Positions 45,346 through 54,569 of a DNA stretch of 64,000 nt are shown here, one piece after another (the stretch's first letter is position 1; every line of letters starts with the position of its first letter). The DNA is taken from positions 193,501 to 257,500 of the forward strand of contig NZ_LGHS01000052.1 of NCBI RefSeq assembly GCF_001202025.1, in the 5' to 3' direction. The DNA is from Pseudorhodobacter aquimaris. GTDB lineage: Bacteria > Pseudomonadota > Alphaproteobacteria > Rhodobacterales > Rhodobacteraceae. The translations under genes and the position numbers were made by a program. The notes beneath the pieces were generated by a model. The model worked only from the letters and a program-made list of their open reading frames with translations, was not told the DNA's origin and did not search any database.

Positions 45346-46326
45346 ATGACCATTTCGCGCCGCGCAGCCCTTATCGGTGCTGCCGTTCTAACGTTTGCAA
45401 CACCTGCTTTGGCGCAAGACGCTGCATGGCCAAGCAAGCCGCTGCACACTTTTGTGGGCTTTCCTGCTGGGTCGTCGCCGGATCTTTTGGCGCGCATCGT
45501 GACTGACCCCTTGGCCGCCACATTGGGCCAGCCGATCGTGATCGAGAACAAGCCCGGTGCCGGCGGTGTGATCGGCATCCAGCAAATGCTGAACGCCAAG
45601 GATCAGGACTATACCTTTGGCACCACGATCAATGGTCCGATGACAACCGCACCGCGTCTGGTGCCGGATCTTGGCTATGACGTTGCGGCGGATGTGGCCC
45701 CTGTTGCCTTGATCGCAACCTCGCCGCTGGTTCTTGTGGTTGCTGCCGATTTTGTGGCCGACGATCTGGCAGGTTTTGTTACCGCCGCCGGAGCAGAGCC
45801 AGAGGTGGTAAGCTATGGTTCGGTTGGCAAAGGGTCCGGCGCGCATCTGACCGCCGAGCTGTTCTCGGATCGTGCGGGCGTTGAGATGTTGCACATCCCC
45901 TACACCTCCTATGCCGAGGTGACGACAGCGATCATCGGGCATGAGATCGACTCCGGCTTTATGGCGCCATCGGCGGCCATGCAGTATGTCGAGGCAGGCA
46001 CGCTGAAGATCCTTGGCATTACCTCACAGGTGCCCTTCGATCAGGCGCCGGGTGTGCCTGTTATGGCCGGTCAGGCCGGGCTTCCTGATGATTTCCGGGC
46101 CGAGCTGTGGAACGCTTTCATCGCGCCGGCCGGAACGGATGAGGCGATCATCAACAAGCTGAACGCCGACATCAACGTGATCCTTGCCGATCCTGCCGTG
46201 CAAAAGCGTCTGGCGGATATGGGCTGGCAGGTTGCGGGCGGCACGGCGGCCGAACTGCAACAGCGGATCGTCGAAGACACCGAGATCTGGGGCGCTGTTC
46301 TTGACCGGATCGACGCGAAAAACTGA
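45346..46326 (+). CDS. tctC: Tripartite tricarboxylate transporter substrate-binding protein (TctC/Bug)
   Basis: A 326-residue Bug-family periplasmic protein. The N-terminal SRRAALIGAAVLTFATPALAQ is a signal peptide with twin arginines. The Bug signatures WPSKPLHTFVGFPAGSSPDLLAR and VIENKPGAGGVIG follow. It captures a carboxylate (tricarboxylate or similar) for TctAB. ATG 45346 follows GGGGGAAA. It is divergent from system 1 and begins the tctCBA operon. Confidence 0.92.
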   Translation: MTISRRAALIGAAVLTFATPALAQDAAWPSKPLHTFVGFPAGSSPDLLARIVTDPLAATLGQPIVIENKPGAGGVIGIQQMLNAKDQDYTFGTTINGPMTTAPRLVPDLGYDVAADVAPVALIATSPLVLVVAADFVADDLAGFVTAAGAEPEVVSYGSVGKGSGAHLTAELFSDRAGVEMLHIPYTSYAEVTTAIIGHEIDSGFMAPSAAMQYVEAGTLKILGITSQVPFDQAPGVPVMAGQAGLPDDFRAELWNAFIAPAGTDEAIINKLNADINVILADPAVQKRLADMGWQVAGGTAAELQQRIVEDTEIWGAVLDRIDAKN

Positions 46327-46329
46327 TCT

Positions 46330-46770
46330 ATGAAGCGTGATATCCCTGATCTGGCCGGTGGTGCCATTCTGGCCGCCATCGGCCTGTTCATCGTGATTTA
46401 TGCGGCGGTTCATTATGATATGGGCTCTGTCAGGCGCATGGGGCCGGGGTTTTTTCCCGCCATGCTTGGTGGTGTGCTGGCGGTTCTTGGTTTGGTGATC
46501 GCCGTTCCCGCCTGGATGCGGGCAGGGCAGGAAACCCCGATCGCATGGAAAGACGCGCTTGCCGTTCTGGTGGCGCTTCTTGTCTTTGCGGCGGGGGTAG
46601 AGCGTGGCGGGCTGGTGCCGGTGACGGTGGCAACGGTCCTGATCGCCTCCATCGCGGCGCCGGATCGCAGGCTTGGCTGGCGGGTTTTGCTGGCGGTGGT
46701 TGTCACCTTGCTGTCGGTTTTGGTATTTCACTATGGGTTGCGGATGACCGTTCCGCTATGGCCGTCGTAA
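46330..46770 (+). CDS. tctB: Tripartite tricarboxylate transporter small subunit (TctB)
   Basis: A 146-residue membrane protein with four hydrophobic segments (about 10-30, 42-62, 77-97 and 108-140). MGPGFFPAMLGGVLAVLGLV is the TctB signature. It begins three bases after tctC and is followed after 16 bases by tctA. Confidence 0.9.
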   Translation: MKRDIPDLAGGAILAAIGLFIVIYAAVHYDMGSVRRMGPGFFPAMLGGVLAVLGLVIAVPAWMRAGQETPIAWKDALAVLVALLVFAAGVERGGLVPVTVATVLIASIAAPDRRLGWRVLLAVVVTLLSVLVFHYGLRMTVPLWPS

Positions 46771-46786
46771 TCATAAGGGGCCGGGC

Positions 46787-48277
46787 ATGAGCGGTTGGGA
46801 AGGTTTTCTGCACGGGCTAAGTGTTGCGTTGCAACCGGAGGTCTTGATCTATTGCGTGTTCGGCGTGGTGCTGGGCACATTTGTCGGCGTTTTGCCGGGG
46901 ATTGGTGCAATGGCGACGATCTCTCTTTTGTTGCCGATCACCTATTACCTTAGCCCAGAGGCCGCGCTGATCATGCTGGCAGGGGTTTATTATGGCTCGC
47001 AATATGGCGGTGCGGTGGCCTCTATTCTGCTGCGCTTGCCGGGGACGCCGCAATCGGCGGTGACCACGCTTGACGGCTATCCATTGGCACAGCAGGGGCG
47101 GGCGGGGGTTGCGTTGTTCACCTCGATGACCTCCAGCTTTTTGGGGTCCTTCTTTGGCATCTGTGTTTTGATCGTGTTGTCAGGGTTTTTGTCGCGTGCG
47201 GCGACGGCCTTTGGCGCGGCTGATTATGCGGCGATGATGATCCTTGGCCTTGTCGCGGCCTCGACCATCGGGGCAAAGCATCCGGCCAAGGGGCTTGCCA
47301 TGGTTGTGCTGGGATTGATCCTTGGCTGTGTCGGGACGGATGTGAATTCCGGCGCGCAACGTTTCACCTTTGGTCAGGCAGAGCTGATGGACGGTGTGAA
47401 CCTTGTCGCTTTGGCGATGGGGCTGTTTGGCGTGGCCGAGGTTATCGCCAATATTCAGGTGGCTGAACGTACCGGCGTGCCGCGCCGCATTGCGATGCGC
47501 GATCTGTTGCCCCGCCGCGAAGAGTTGAAACGCATCCCCTTTCCGGCCCTGCGCGGCGCCAGCCTTGGCAGCTTTTTCGGCGCACTTCCGGGGACAGGTT
47601 CCACCATCTCGTCTTTTCTTGCCTATGCGACGGAGCGCCGTATCTCACGCCATCCCGAAAAGTTCGGCAATGGCGCGGTTGAAGGTGTAGCAGGCCCCGA
47701 GGCCGCCAATAACGCCGCCGCCATCAGCGCCTTTGTGCCAACGTTGACGTTGGGCATCCCCGGCGATCCGATCATGGCCTTGATGCTGGGCGCGCTGGTT
47801 ATTCACGGTGTGCAGCCCGGCCCGCTGATGCTGGAGGCGCGACCGGATATGTTTTGGGGGCTGATCGCCAGCTTTGGTATCGGGAACCTGTTGTTGCTGA
47901 TCCTGAACCTGCCGCTGATCGGTATCTGGGTGTCGATGTTGCGCATCCCGTTCCGCTGGCTTTATCCCGCGATCCTGATCTTTGTATGTCTCGGGGTTTA
48001 TTCGGTACGAGGCGCGCCTTTTGATATTTTTGCCGTCGCGCTGATCGGGGCGATTGGTTACGCGCTGTCGCTGGCGCGGTTCAATCCGGCGCTGCTGCTG
48101 TTGGGATTTGTCTTGGGTCCGTTGATTGAAACCAACCTGCGCAGGGCGTTGTTGATTTCCCGCGGTGATCCGATGATTTTTCTGGAGCGCCCGATTTCAG
48201 CTGCTTTTGTGGCGGCGATTGCGGCGTTGATATTGGTGTCCGTGGTGCAATCCCTGCGGCGTGTGCGACCAGCCTGA
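46787..48277 (+). CDS. tctA: Tripartite tricarboxylate transporter large subunit (TctA)
   Basis: A 496-residue polytopic membrane protein with about twelve helices. The family motifs GTFVGVLPGIGAMATISLLLPITYYL, GGAVASILLRLPGTPQSAVTTLDGYP and GIPGDPIMALMLGAL are clear. It carries the ion-coupled transport step for the TctC ligand. The stop lies inside a hairpin terminator, and the gene converges on the alcohol dehydrogenase of the next operon. Confidence 0.94.
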   Translation: MSGWEGFLHGLSVALQPEVLIYCVFGVVLGTFVGVLPGIGAMATISLLLPITYYLSPEAALIMLAGVYYGSQYGGAVASILLRLPGTPQSAVTTLDGYPLAQQGRAGVALFTSMTSSFLGSFFGICVLIVLSGFLSRAATAFGAADYAAMMILGLVAASTIGAKHPAKGLAMVVLGLILGCVGTDVNSGAQRFTFGQAELMDGVNLVALAMGLFGVAEVIANIQVAERTGVPRRIAMRDLLPRREELKRIPFPALRGASLGSFFGALPGTGSTISSFLAYATERRISRHPEKFGNGAVEGVAGPEAANNAAAISAFVPTLTLGIPGDPIMALMLGALVIHGVQPGPLMLEARPDMFWGLIASFGIGNLLLLILNLPLIGIWVSMLRIPFRWLYPAILIFVCLGVYSVRGAPFDIFAVALIGAIGYALSLARFNPALLLLGFVLGPLIETNLRRALLISRGDPMIFLERPISAAFVAAIAALILVSVVQSLRRVRPA

Positions 48278-48299
48278 GGGCCGGTCGCGCAGATCTTTT
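48263..48299 (+). terminator. intrinsic terminator of tctCBA
   Basis: A stem of GCGACC/GGTCGC (48265-48270, 48283-48288) continued by GCC/GGC (72-74, 79-81) with one mismatch and loop TGAG, followed by a T-rich tail (48294-48299). It overlaps the tctA stop codon. Confidence 0.65.
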
Positions 48300-48300
48300 C

Positions 48301-49446
48301 TTACAGGCAATCCTCGATCAGCTTGCGGGTATTTTCCGCCGTCATAGTGATCGGGTTGCCGCCGGTGCTTGGGTCGGCCAATGCGTCCTTGACCAGACGG
48401 TCGATGTCAGGATCCTTGACGCCCAATTCGGTCAGCGTTTTCGGGATCGCCATTGACGCATTCAGATCATCGACAAAGGCACAGAACCCGTCAAAGCCCC
48501 CGGCAATGCCAAGATAGGCCGAGGCTGCACCAAAACGCTCTGCGATGGCGCTGCGGTTGAATTGCAGAACGGCGGGCATGCAGACCGCATTCGTGGTGCC
48601 ATGATGGGTGTGATAGATCGCGCCGATCGGGTGCGAAATCGCATGGATCGCCCCCAGCCCTTTCTGGAACGCGGTAGAGCCCATGGCAGCCGCGCTCATC
48701 ACATGGCTGCGTGCCTCAAGATCGGTGCCATCGGCATAGGCGCGGGGCAGGTAATCCTTGACCAGACGCATCCCTTCCAGCGCGATGCCTTGGGACATCG
48801 GGTGGTAATGCGGTGATGAATAGGCCTCAACGCAATGGGCAAAGGCATCCAGACCGGTGCCGGCGGTGATGAACTTGGGCATGCCGACGGTCAGCTCGGG
48901 GTCGCAGATGACTTGGACGGGCAGCATCTTGGGGTGGAAGATGATCTTCTTTTCATTTGTTGCCGAATTGGAGATGACGCTGGCGCGGCCCACCTCGGAT
49001 CCGGTTCCGGCGGTTGTCGGTATGGCCACAACCGGATGGATGCCGTCAGGATCGGCGCGGGTCCACCAATCGCCGACATCCTCAAAATCCCACAGCGGGC
49101 GGGTTTGTCCGGCCATGAAGGCCAGCACCTTGGCCAGATCGAGCCCCGATCCGCCGCCAAAGGCGATCACGCCATCGTAACCGCCATCACGATAGAATTT
49201 CAGCCCGACCTCGACGTTCTTGTCCGAGGGGTTCGGATCAACATCCGAGAACATATCGTCACACAGACCGGCATCCTTCAGGATTGCCCGCGTCTTGGCC
49301 GTGATGTCCATGCCGGCAAGACCCTTGTCGGTCACCAGAAGCGGCTTGGTGATGCCAGCGGCACGGCAGGCCTCGGCGATCTCGGTAATGCGGCCGGCAC
49401 CAAAACGGATTGCTGTCGGGTAGGACCAGTTTCCTATGAGTTTCAT
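48301..49446 (-). CDS. Iron-containing (group III) alcohol dehydrogenase
   Basis: A 381-residue group III alcohol dehydrogenase. The NAD motif FGGGSGLDLAK (about 92-102), TAGTGSE, and the metal ligands in LDAFAHCVEAY and AISHPIGAIYHTHHG are present. It oxidises an alcohol to the aldehyde used by the aldehyde dehydrogenase encoded just upstream; the substrate is unknown. ATG 49446 overlaps the ALDH stop by four bases (the longer frame to 49551 is inside that gene). It is the last gene of a long minus-strand operon starting at 58396. Confidence 0.92.
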   Translation of the reverse strand: MKLIGNWSYPTAIRFGAGRITEIAEACRAAGITKPLLVTDKGLAGMDITAKTRAILKDAGLCDDMFSDVDPNPSDKNVEVGLKFYRDGGYDGVIAFGGGSGLDLAKVLAFMAGQTRPLWDFEDVGDWWTRADPDGIHPVVAIPTTAGTGSEVGRASVISNSATNEKKIIFHPKMLPVQVICDPELTVGMPKFITAGTGLDAFAHCVEAYSSPHYHPMSQGIALEGMRLVKDYLPRAYADGTDLEARSHVMSAAAMGSTAFQKGLGAIHAISHPIGAIYHTHHGTTNAVCMPAVLQFNRSAIAERFGAASAYLGIAGGFDGFCAFVDDLNASMAIPKTLTELGVKDPDIDRLVKDALADPSTGGNPITMTAENTRKLIEDCL

Positions 49447-50825
49447 GACGTAGCTTTCTTGAGGTGGTATGATTTTGGACGTGTAAGGTTGTGATAGCCG
49501 ATCAGCGACAGACCGCCGCCGCGCCCGGTACTTTTGCATCCCGTCCAGCACAGGCCGGGATCGAGGTAATCGGCACGGTTCATGAACACCGTCCCTGTCT
49601 CAATCTGGTCACCGACCGCTTGCGCCCTGTCGATGTCCTTGGTCCAGAGAGAGGCCGTCAATCCGAACTGGCTGTCATTCATCAGGCGGATGGCCTCGGC
49701 GTCATCCTTGACGGGCATGATGCCGACAACGGGGCCAAAGCTCTCATCGCGCATGACGCGCATGTCATGGGTGACATTGGTCAGGATTTGCGGCGTCAGA
49801 TAGGCGCCGCCGTCATCTTCGGCAAAAGGGTCGATATGCGCCTTGGCGCCTGCCGCCACGGCCTCATCGATCTGGGCGCGCACCTCGGTGGCAAAGCGCA
49901 GGTTGGCCATCGGGCCGATCGTGGTGTCCTGATCCAGCGGATTGCCCAGCTTGTAGCCGTTCACAATGGCCACGGCCTTGGCAACGAAATCGTCAAACAG
50001 GCTTTCATGCACATAGATCCGCTCAATCCCGCAGCAGCATTGCCCCGAGTTGAACATCGCGCCATCGATCAGCGTCTCAACCGCCGCGTCAAAATCGGCA
50101 TCCTCCATCACATAGCCGGGATCTTTGCCGCCCAGTTCTGTGCCGACGCCGGTAAAGGTGCCGGCCGCGGCGCGCTCCATCGCCTGACCGCCACCGACCG
50201 AGCCGGTGAAATTGACGAAATCAAACGCATTCCCCGCAATCAGGTCATTTGTGGTATCATGGGACAGATAGAGGTTCTGGAACACATCCGCAGGAATGCC
50301 CGCCGTATGAAAGGCCTCTGCCATACGCTCACCCACCAAAAGGGTTTGGGTGGCATGTTTCAACATCACGACATTGCCCGCGATAAGCGCAGGGGCCACG
50401 GTGTTGATCGCCGTCATATAGGGATAGTTCCATGGAGCGACGACAAAAACCACACCATGCGGCAGGCGTTTGATGTAGCGTTTGAACTGCGCATCCTCAC
50501 CCACAAGGATATCGGCCAGCGCCTCTTTTGCGATGTCGGCCATATAGGAGGCACGTTCCTTGAAGCCGCCGAATTCGCCGCCATAGCGCACGGGACGGCC
50601 CATCATCTGTGCCAGCTCTGGCACGATCTGGTCGTTCATGTCACCGACCGCCGCAACCGCCGCCATGACCAGCGCGATGCGGTCCTCCATCGGGCGCGCG
50701 GCCCAGGCTTTTTGCGCAGCCCTTGCACGATCAACGGCCGCACGGGCCTCATCGATAGACAATGTCTGGCGCGTGGCAAACACCGATCCATCAATCGGCG
50801 AGATACATTTAAGTGTTTCAGTCAT
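49443..50825 (-). CDS. NAD(P)-dependent aldehyde dehydrogenase
   Basis: A 460-residue ALDH. The catalytic glutamate is in GTELGGKDPGYV (about 228-239), the catalytic cysteine in NSGQCCCG (about 263-270, three adjacent Cys, the first position of the triplet being the usual one), and VFVVAPWNYPY for cofactor binding. Comparable enzymes oxidise gamma-glutamyl aminoaldehydes or succinate semialdehyde. It lies 11 bases after the GS-like gene and overlaps the ADH gene by four. Confidence 0.92.
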   Translation of the reverse strand: MTETLKCISPIDGSVFATRQTLSIDEARAAVDRARAAQKAWAARPMEDRIALVMAAVAAVGDMNDQIVPELAQMMGRPVRYGGEFGGFKERASYMADIAKEALADILVGEDAQFKRYIKRLPHGVVFVVAPWNYPYMTAINTVAPALIAGNVVMLKHATQTLLVGERMAEAFHTAGIPADVFQNLYLSHDTTNDLIAGNAFDFVNFTGSVGGGQAMERAAAGTFTGVGTELGGKDPGYVMEDADFDAAVETLIDGAMFNSGQCCCGIERIYVHESLFDDFVAKAVAIVNGYKLGNPLDQDTTIGPMANLRFATEVRAQIDEAVAAGAKAHIDPFAEDDGGAYLTPQILTNVTHDMRVMRDESFGPVVGIMPVKDDAEAIRLMNDSQFGLTASLWTKDIDRAQAVGDQIETGTVFMNRADYLDPGLCWTGCKSTGRGGGLSLIGYHNLTRPKSYHLKKATS

Positions 50826-50836
50826 GTTAGCCTCAT

Positions 50837-52198
50837 TTATACCCGTTCAAATCCGCGTGCGATTTCCCAATCGGTGACGACGCGGTCAAATTCCTCGATC
50901 TCCACCTCGGCGGCGCGCGCATAGTGATCGACAACATCATCGCCCAATGCCTTGCGTAGCATCGTAGATGCAAGCAGAGTTTCACGTGCATCGCGCAGAT
51001 TGCCCGGAATCATGCCGGTGTCGCCTTGATAGATATCCCCCGTGGCGGGGGCTTGCAGGTCCAGCTTTTCCTCGATCCCCGCGATGCCTGCCGCCAGCAT
51101 CCCCGTTATCGCCAGATAGGGGTTCATATCCGAGCCCGGAATCCGGCATTCAACGCGGATCGCCTTGGAGTTTTGCCCGCAAAGGCGGAAGCCTGCGGTG
51201 CGGTTGTCCACCGACCAGATGACGCGTGTGGGCGCGAAAGTCCCCTTCATGAAACGCTTGTAGCTGTTGATATAGGGCGCCATGAAATAGGTATATTCCG
51301 GCGCATATTTCAGCAGGCCCGCCATATAGTGTTTCATCAGATCCGACATGCCCAGATCGTCGCTGTCATCGAAAAATGCGGGTTTGCCATCTTTCCACAA
51401 CGATTGGTGAACATGGCTGGAGCTGCCGACCTTGCTGTGGTGCCACTTGGGGAGGAAGGAGGCGGCGTGGCCCTGTTGCCAAGCGATCTCCTTGACCGCA
51501 TGTTTGGCGATGCTGTGATATTCCGCCGTTTTCATCGCATCGGCATATTTGATGTTCAGCTCTTCCTGGCCGGTTTCGGCCTCACCCTTGGTGCATTCGA
51601 TCGGCAGGCCCGCATCCCACAGATGATTGCGGATCGGGCGCATCACATGCTCTTCCTTGGTGGTCTGGAAGATGTGGTAATCCTCATTATAGCCCGAGAT
51701 CGGTGTCAGATCACGAAAGCCTGATTTGCTGATTTCCTCATAGCTTTTCTCGAACAGGAAGAATTCCAGTTCGGTCGCGGTCATTGCCTCAAACCCCATT
51801 TCGGCCAGACGGGCGACTTGCCGTTTCAGCATCGCGCGGGGGGAATGGGGGACCTCTTCATGGGTGTTGTGGTCCAGAATATCACAAAGCACCATTGCGG
51901 TTGCGGGCAACCATGGCACCGGACGCAACGTGGTCAGATCCGGCTTCATCACATAGTCGCCATAGCCCCGTTCCCAGCTGGTAGAGGCAAAGCCATCAGG
52001 CGTTGTCATCTCCAGATCGGTCGCCAGAAGGTAGTTGCAGCAGTGGGTCTCTTCCCAAGCGCCCGCCACAAAATGACCCGCATGGAAACGTTTGCCCATC
52101 AGACGGCCCTGCATGTCCACAAAGCAGACCAGAACCGTGTCGATTTCACGTTTGGCGACGAGGTCTTGCAAGTCATCAAAGGTCATTTTGGCGCTCAT
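50837..52198 (-). CDS. Glutamine-synthetase-like gamma-glutamyl-amine ligase
   Basis: A 453-residue GS-family protein with ELEFFLFE, GSSSHVHQSLW, NRTAGFRL and ECRIPGSDMNPYLA, so the ATP/glutamate-binding machinery is intact. The canonical NRSA and ERR/PDAANPYL segments are altered in the manner of PuuA-like enzymes (gamma-glutamylputrescine or gamma-glutamylethanolamide synthetases) rather than ammonia-using GS. Neighbours (amidohydrolase, ALDH and ADH) support an amine as acceptor. Start ATG 52198 overlaps the upstream gene by four bases. Confidence 0.88.
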   Translation of the reverse strand: MSAKMTFDDLQDLVAKREIDTVLVCFVDMQGRLMGKRFHAGHFVAGAWEETHCCNYLLATDLEMTTPDGFASTSWERGYGDYVMKPDLTTLRPVPWLPATAMVLCDILDHNTHEEVPHSPRAMLKRQVARLAEMGFEAMTATELEFFLFEKSYEEISKSGFRDLTPISGYNEDYHIFQTTKEEHVMRPIRNHLWDAGLPIECTKGEAETGQEELNIKYADAMKTAEYHSIAKHAVKEIAWQQGHAASFLPKWHHSKVGSSSHVHQSLWKDGKPAFFDDSDDLGMSDLMKHYMAGLLKYAPEYTYFMAPYINSYKRFMKGTFAPTRVIWSVDNRTAGFRLCGQNSKAIRVECRIPGSDMNPYLAITGMLAAGIAGIEEKLDLQAPATGDIYQGDTGMIPGNLRDARETLLASTMLRKALGDDVVDHYARAAEVEIEEFDRVVTDWEIARGFERV

Positions 52199-52947
52199 TT
52201 CGGTGTCTCCGTATTGGTGAGTTTTTCTACTGCCGGGATCAAGAGGGTCAGTATCTCATTTGCGATTGTTTCTACGTTTTCCGGGGTTGCCAGAAGGTCG
52301 TTGCGCAGCTCCAGCATGACATTTGGGCATCCGCGCGAAACGGCGTGTTTTTGCAGCGAATGGGTAACGCCATCATCGGGGCCATAGGGTTGGTTTCGTT
52401 CGACGACACGGTGGGGCAATGCGGTGCGTTGTTCAAGCATAAGATCGACCAGACGGCTGTCGCTATCATGCAGCAGGCCCAGCTCTACCTTGCGGTGCTG
52501 GCCGAAATAGACCGGCGTAAAGGAATGCACCGTGACGACGATTGTACCGCCGTCCCGTGCGTCCAGAACCTTGGTCACGGCGGCGCAGAAGGGGTCGTAA
52601 ACCTCGGCAACGCGCCGTGCCTTTTCGGCGGGGGTAAGGGCCGCGTTGCCCGGCACTTCGATCAGCTCTGATTTCGCGGGGGTGGCGCTTGCGGCCTCAG
52701 GCGGACGGTTGCAGTCATAGACCAGACGCGACACGGTGGACGCCACCAAGGGCGCATCAAGGTGCTGGCTCAGCCGTTTGGCCAGCGCCAGCGCGCCGGG
52801 GTCCCATGCGGCATGACTGTCAATATCATCCGCCGCCAGCCCCAGATCGCCAAAGGTTTCTGGAAACCGGTTAGAAGCATGTTCACAGAGCAAAACCACG
52901 CGGCCCTTGCCTTTGGGGTTTATGACATCAACTGCGGATTCGGACAT
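52195..52947 (-). CDS. N-formylglutamate amidohydrolase family protein
   Basis: A 250-residue member of the N-formylglutamate amidohydrolase (HutG-type) family. The motifs LLCEHASN, SHAAWDPGA, VYDCNRPP and VTVHSFTP with HVMLELR-like NVMLELRND near the C-terminus give the zinc-hydrolase pattern. Without other histidine-degradation genes, and next to a GS-like ligase, it more likely hydrolyses a gamma-glutamyl amide than formylglutamate; that is inference. I prefer ATG 52947 after AGAGAAAG; ATG 52968 is the other candidate. It overlaps the GS-like gene by four bases. Confidence 0.85.
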   Translation of the reverse strand: MSESAVDVINPKGKGRVVLLCEHASNRFPETFGDLGLAADDIDSHAAWDPGALALAKRLSQHLDAPLVASTVSRLVYDCNRPPEAASATPAKSELIEVPGNAALTPAEKARRVAEVYDPFCAAVTKVLDARDGGTIVVTVHSFTPVYFGQHRKVELGLLHDSDSRLVDLMLEQRTALPHRVVERNQPYGPDDGVTHSLQKHAVSRGCPNVMLELRNDLLATPENVETIANEILTLLIPAVEKLTNTETPK

Positions 52948-52971
52948 GGTGTTCGCTTTCTCTTGCATGGT

Positions 52972-53775
52972 TCAACCGTTCAACAAGGCCAAAAGCGCGC
53001 GGTGCAGTTCCGGCGTCGCCGCCGCAACCACCTCCCCGTCCGAGGACAGGTCAAGCGGCTTGCCTTGCCAGTCCGTCATAATCCCGCCAGCGGCCTCGAT
53101 AACGGGGGTAAGTGCCAGATAGTCATAGGGTTTGAGATCGAAATCCACCACGGCATCAATATGCCCCGCCGCCAGCAAGGCATGGGGATAGCAGTCATAG
53201 CCGAACCTGCGGGTTTTCCCCACTTGCAACAGCTTCGACAGGGTTTCGGGATGTTCGACCACCATTTTGTCCCCCTCGTTTATATAAAGGGTGCAGTCGT
53301 CGATGCTGCGTTGCGTGGATACCTTGATCGGCTGGCTGTTGCAGGTGGCCGGATGCCCGACCGCGCCGCAGTAAATCTCATCCAACATGGGCATGGATAT
53401 GATGCCGGCCATTGGCACCCCCTTTTGCATATAGGACAACAGCATCCCGAAAAGCGGGTTACCCGAGATGAAAGAACGGGTGCCGTCAATCGGGTCGATG
53501 ACCCAAAGATTGCCGGTCAAATCGCCGTCAACGCCGCTTTCTTCGCCAAATATCCCGTCTTGGGGGTATTTGGCCGCAATGGCCTGTTTCAGGTCGCGTT
53601 CAATCATCTGGTCGATGACGGTGACGGGGCTTTCATCCTCTTTGAACTCCACATTATTGTGCTTGCGAAAGAACTTGCGGGCCGTCTCGCCCGCCGCCCG
53701 CGCAAAGACTTCACTATCTGCCAAAATCTGGCCAAGGTGGGTCTCATTTGCTTGAGGGGCGGATGCCTTGGTCAT
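52972..53775 (-). CDS. Inositol-monophosphatase-family phosphatase
   Basis: A 267-residue IMPase-fold phosphatase. The metal-binding glutamate is in GIFGEESG, the core motif is WVIDPIDGTRSF, and the C-terminal aspartate sits in DLKPYDYLALTPVIEAAGG. Some members are histidinol-phosphatases (HisN) and others act on polyol phosphates. Within this transport operon it may dephosphorylate the imported compound. It is followed by the amidohydrolase gene and lies 32 bases downstream of the DeoR gene. Confidence 0.9.
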   Translation of the reverse strand: MTKASAPQANETHLGQILADSEVFARAAGETARKFFRKHNNVEFKEDESPVTVIDQMIERDLKQAIAAKYPQDGIFGEESGVDGDLTGNLWVIDPIDGTRSFISGNPLFGMLLSYMQKGVPMAGIISMPMLDEIYCGAVGHPATCNSQPIKVSTQRSIDDCTLYINEGDKMVVEHPETLSKLLQVGKTRRFGYDCYPHALLAAGHIDAVVDFDLKPYDYLALTPVIEAAGGIMTDWQGKPLDLSSDGEVVAAATPELHRALLALLNG

Positions 53776-53807
53776 TGATCTTCTCCTGATCTTTTATGCT
53801 ATGGGCG

Positions 53808-54566
53808 TTAGAGAATAATGGTTGTGCTGGTGTTTTCGAACGCGGCGATCTGTTCGGGCTGTGCCTGACTGTCCGTCACCAGCGTGTCGATCTGGCCCGC
53901 CTCGCAAAAGCGGACGCGGCTGGTTTGGCCAAGCTTGCTCCGGTCGCACAGAATGACGGTTTCATGTGCCTGTGCCACCATTGCGCGGGCGACCTCGCTT
54001 TCCTTAAGGTCAAAGGAAAAAGCGCCCTCGGTGGCATGGGCGGCGACCGGGGCTATAAAGGCCAGATCCACTTTGAAGCGGGCAATCTCTGACAAGGTCA
54101 GCTCACCATAGGTGGCGGGCACATCCGATACGATCTGCCCGCCGAGCAGGATCAGATCAATGTCGGCACCCGCCGCCCGGATGGTTTGCGCGATGTCGAT
54201 GGAATTGGTGATCACCATGATCCCCGATAGTTTGGCCAGCACGTTGCCAAAAACGCTGGTCGTCGTGCCGGCATCCACCATGATCGATGCCCCCGCCGGA
54301 ATAAGGGACACAGCCTTGCGGGCGATGTCTTGCTTGGCGCGGTGATGCGCGCTTTTGCGGGCCTCGAACGGGGCCTCGCTTTCCTTGCGGGGCAGGACCG
54401 CGCCACCATGGACGCGGTCCACCAGCCCGCCGCTTTCCAGCTCCAGCAGATCGCGGCGCACGGTTTCGCGCGATACACCAAGCAGATCGGCCAACTCATT
54501 CGCGTTGACCTGCTGGCTGCTTTGCAAAAGCTGCAAAATGCGCTGATGGCGTTCCTTGAACCACAT
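53808..54566 (-). CDS. DeoR-family transcriptional regulator
   Basis: A 252-residue regulator. An N-terminal HTH is evident in RHQRILQLLQSSQQVNANELADLLGVSRETVRRDLLEL (about 6-43) with the DeoR signature. The C-terminal DeoRC sensor has DAGTTTSVFGNVL and IVSDVPATYGELTL. Regulators of this family generally sense phosphorylated intermediates, in agreement with the phosphatase gene next door. It starts three bases after the permease stop and probably controls the operon from the region before 58396. Confidence 0.9.
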   Translation of the reverse strand: MWFKERHQRILQLLQSSQQVNANELADLLGVSRETVRRDLLELESGGLVDRVHGGAVLPRKESEAPFEARKSAHHRAKQDIARKAVSLIPAGASIMVDAGTTTSVFGNVLAKLSGIMVITNSIDIAQTIRAAGADIDLILLGGQIVSDVPATYGELTLSEIARFKVDLAFIAPVAAHATEGAFSFDLKESEVARAMVAQAHETVILCDRSKLGQTSRVRFCEAGQIDTLVTDSQAQPEQIAAFENTSTTIIL

Positions 54567-54569
54567 GGC

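Noticed and set aside
50978-50993. TTTCACGTG within the GS-like gene as a further parS
   Set aside because: Only the left half matches the palindrome; the right half (CATCG) does not, and the locus is 45 kb from the others.
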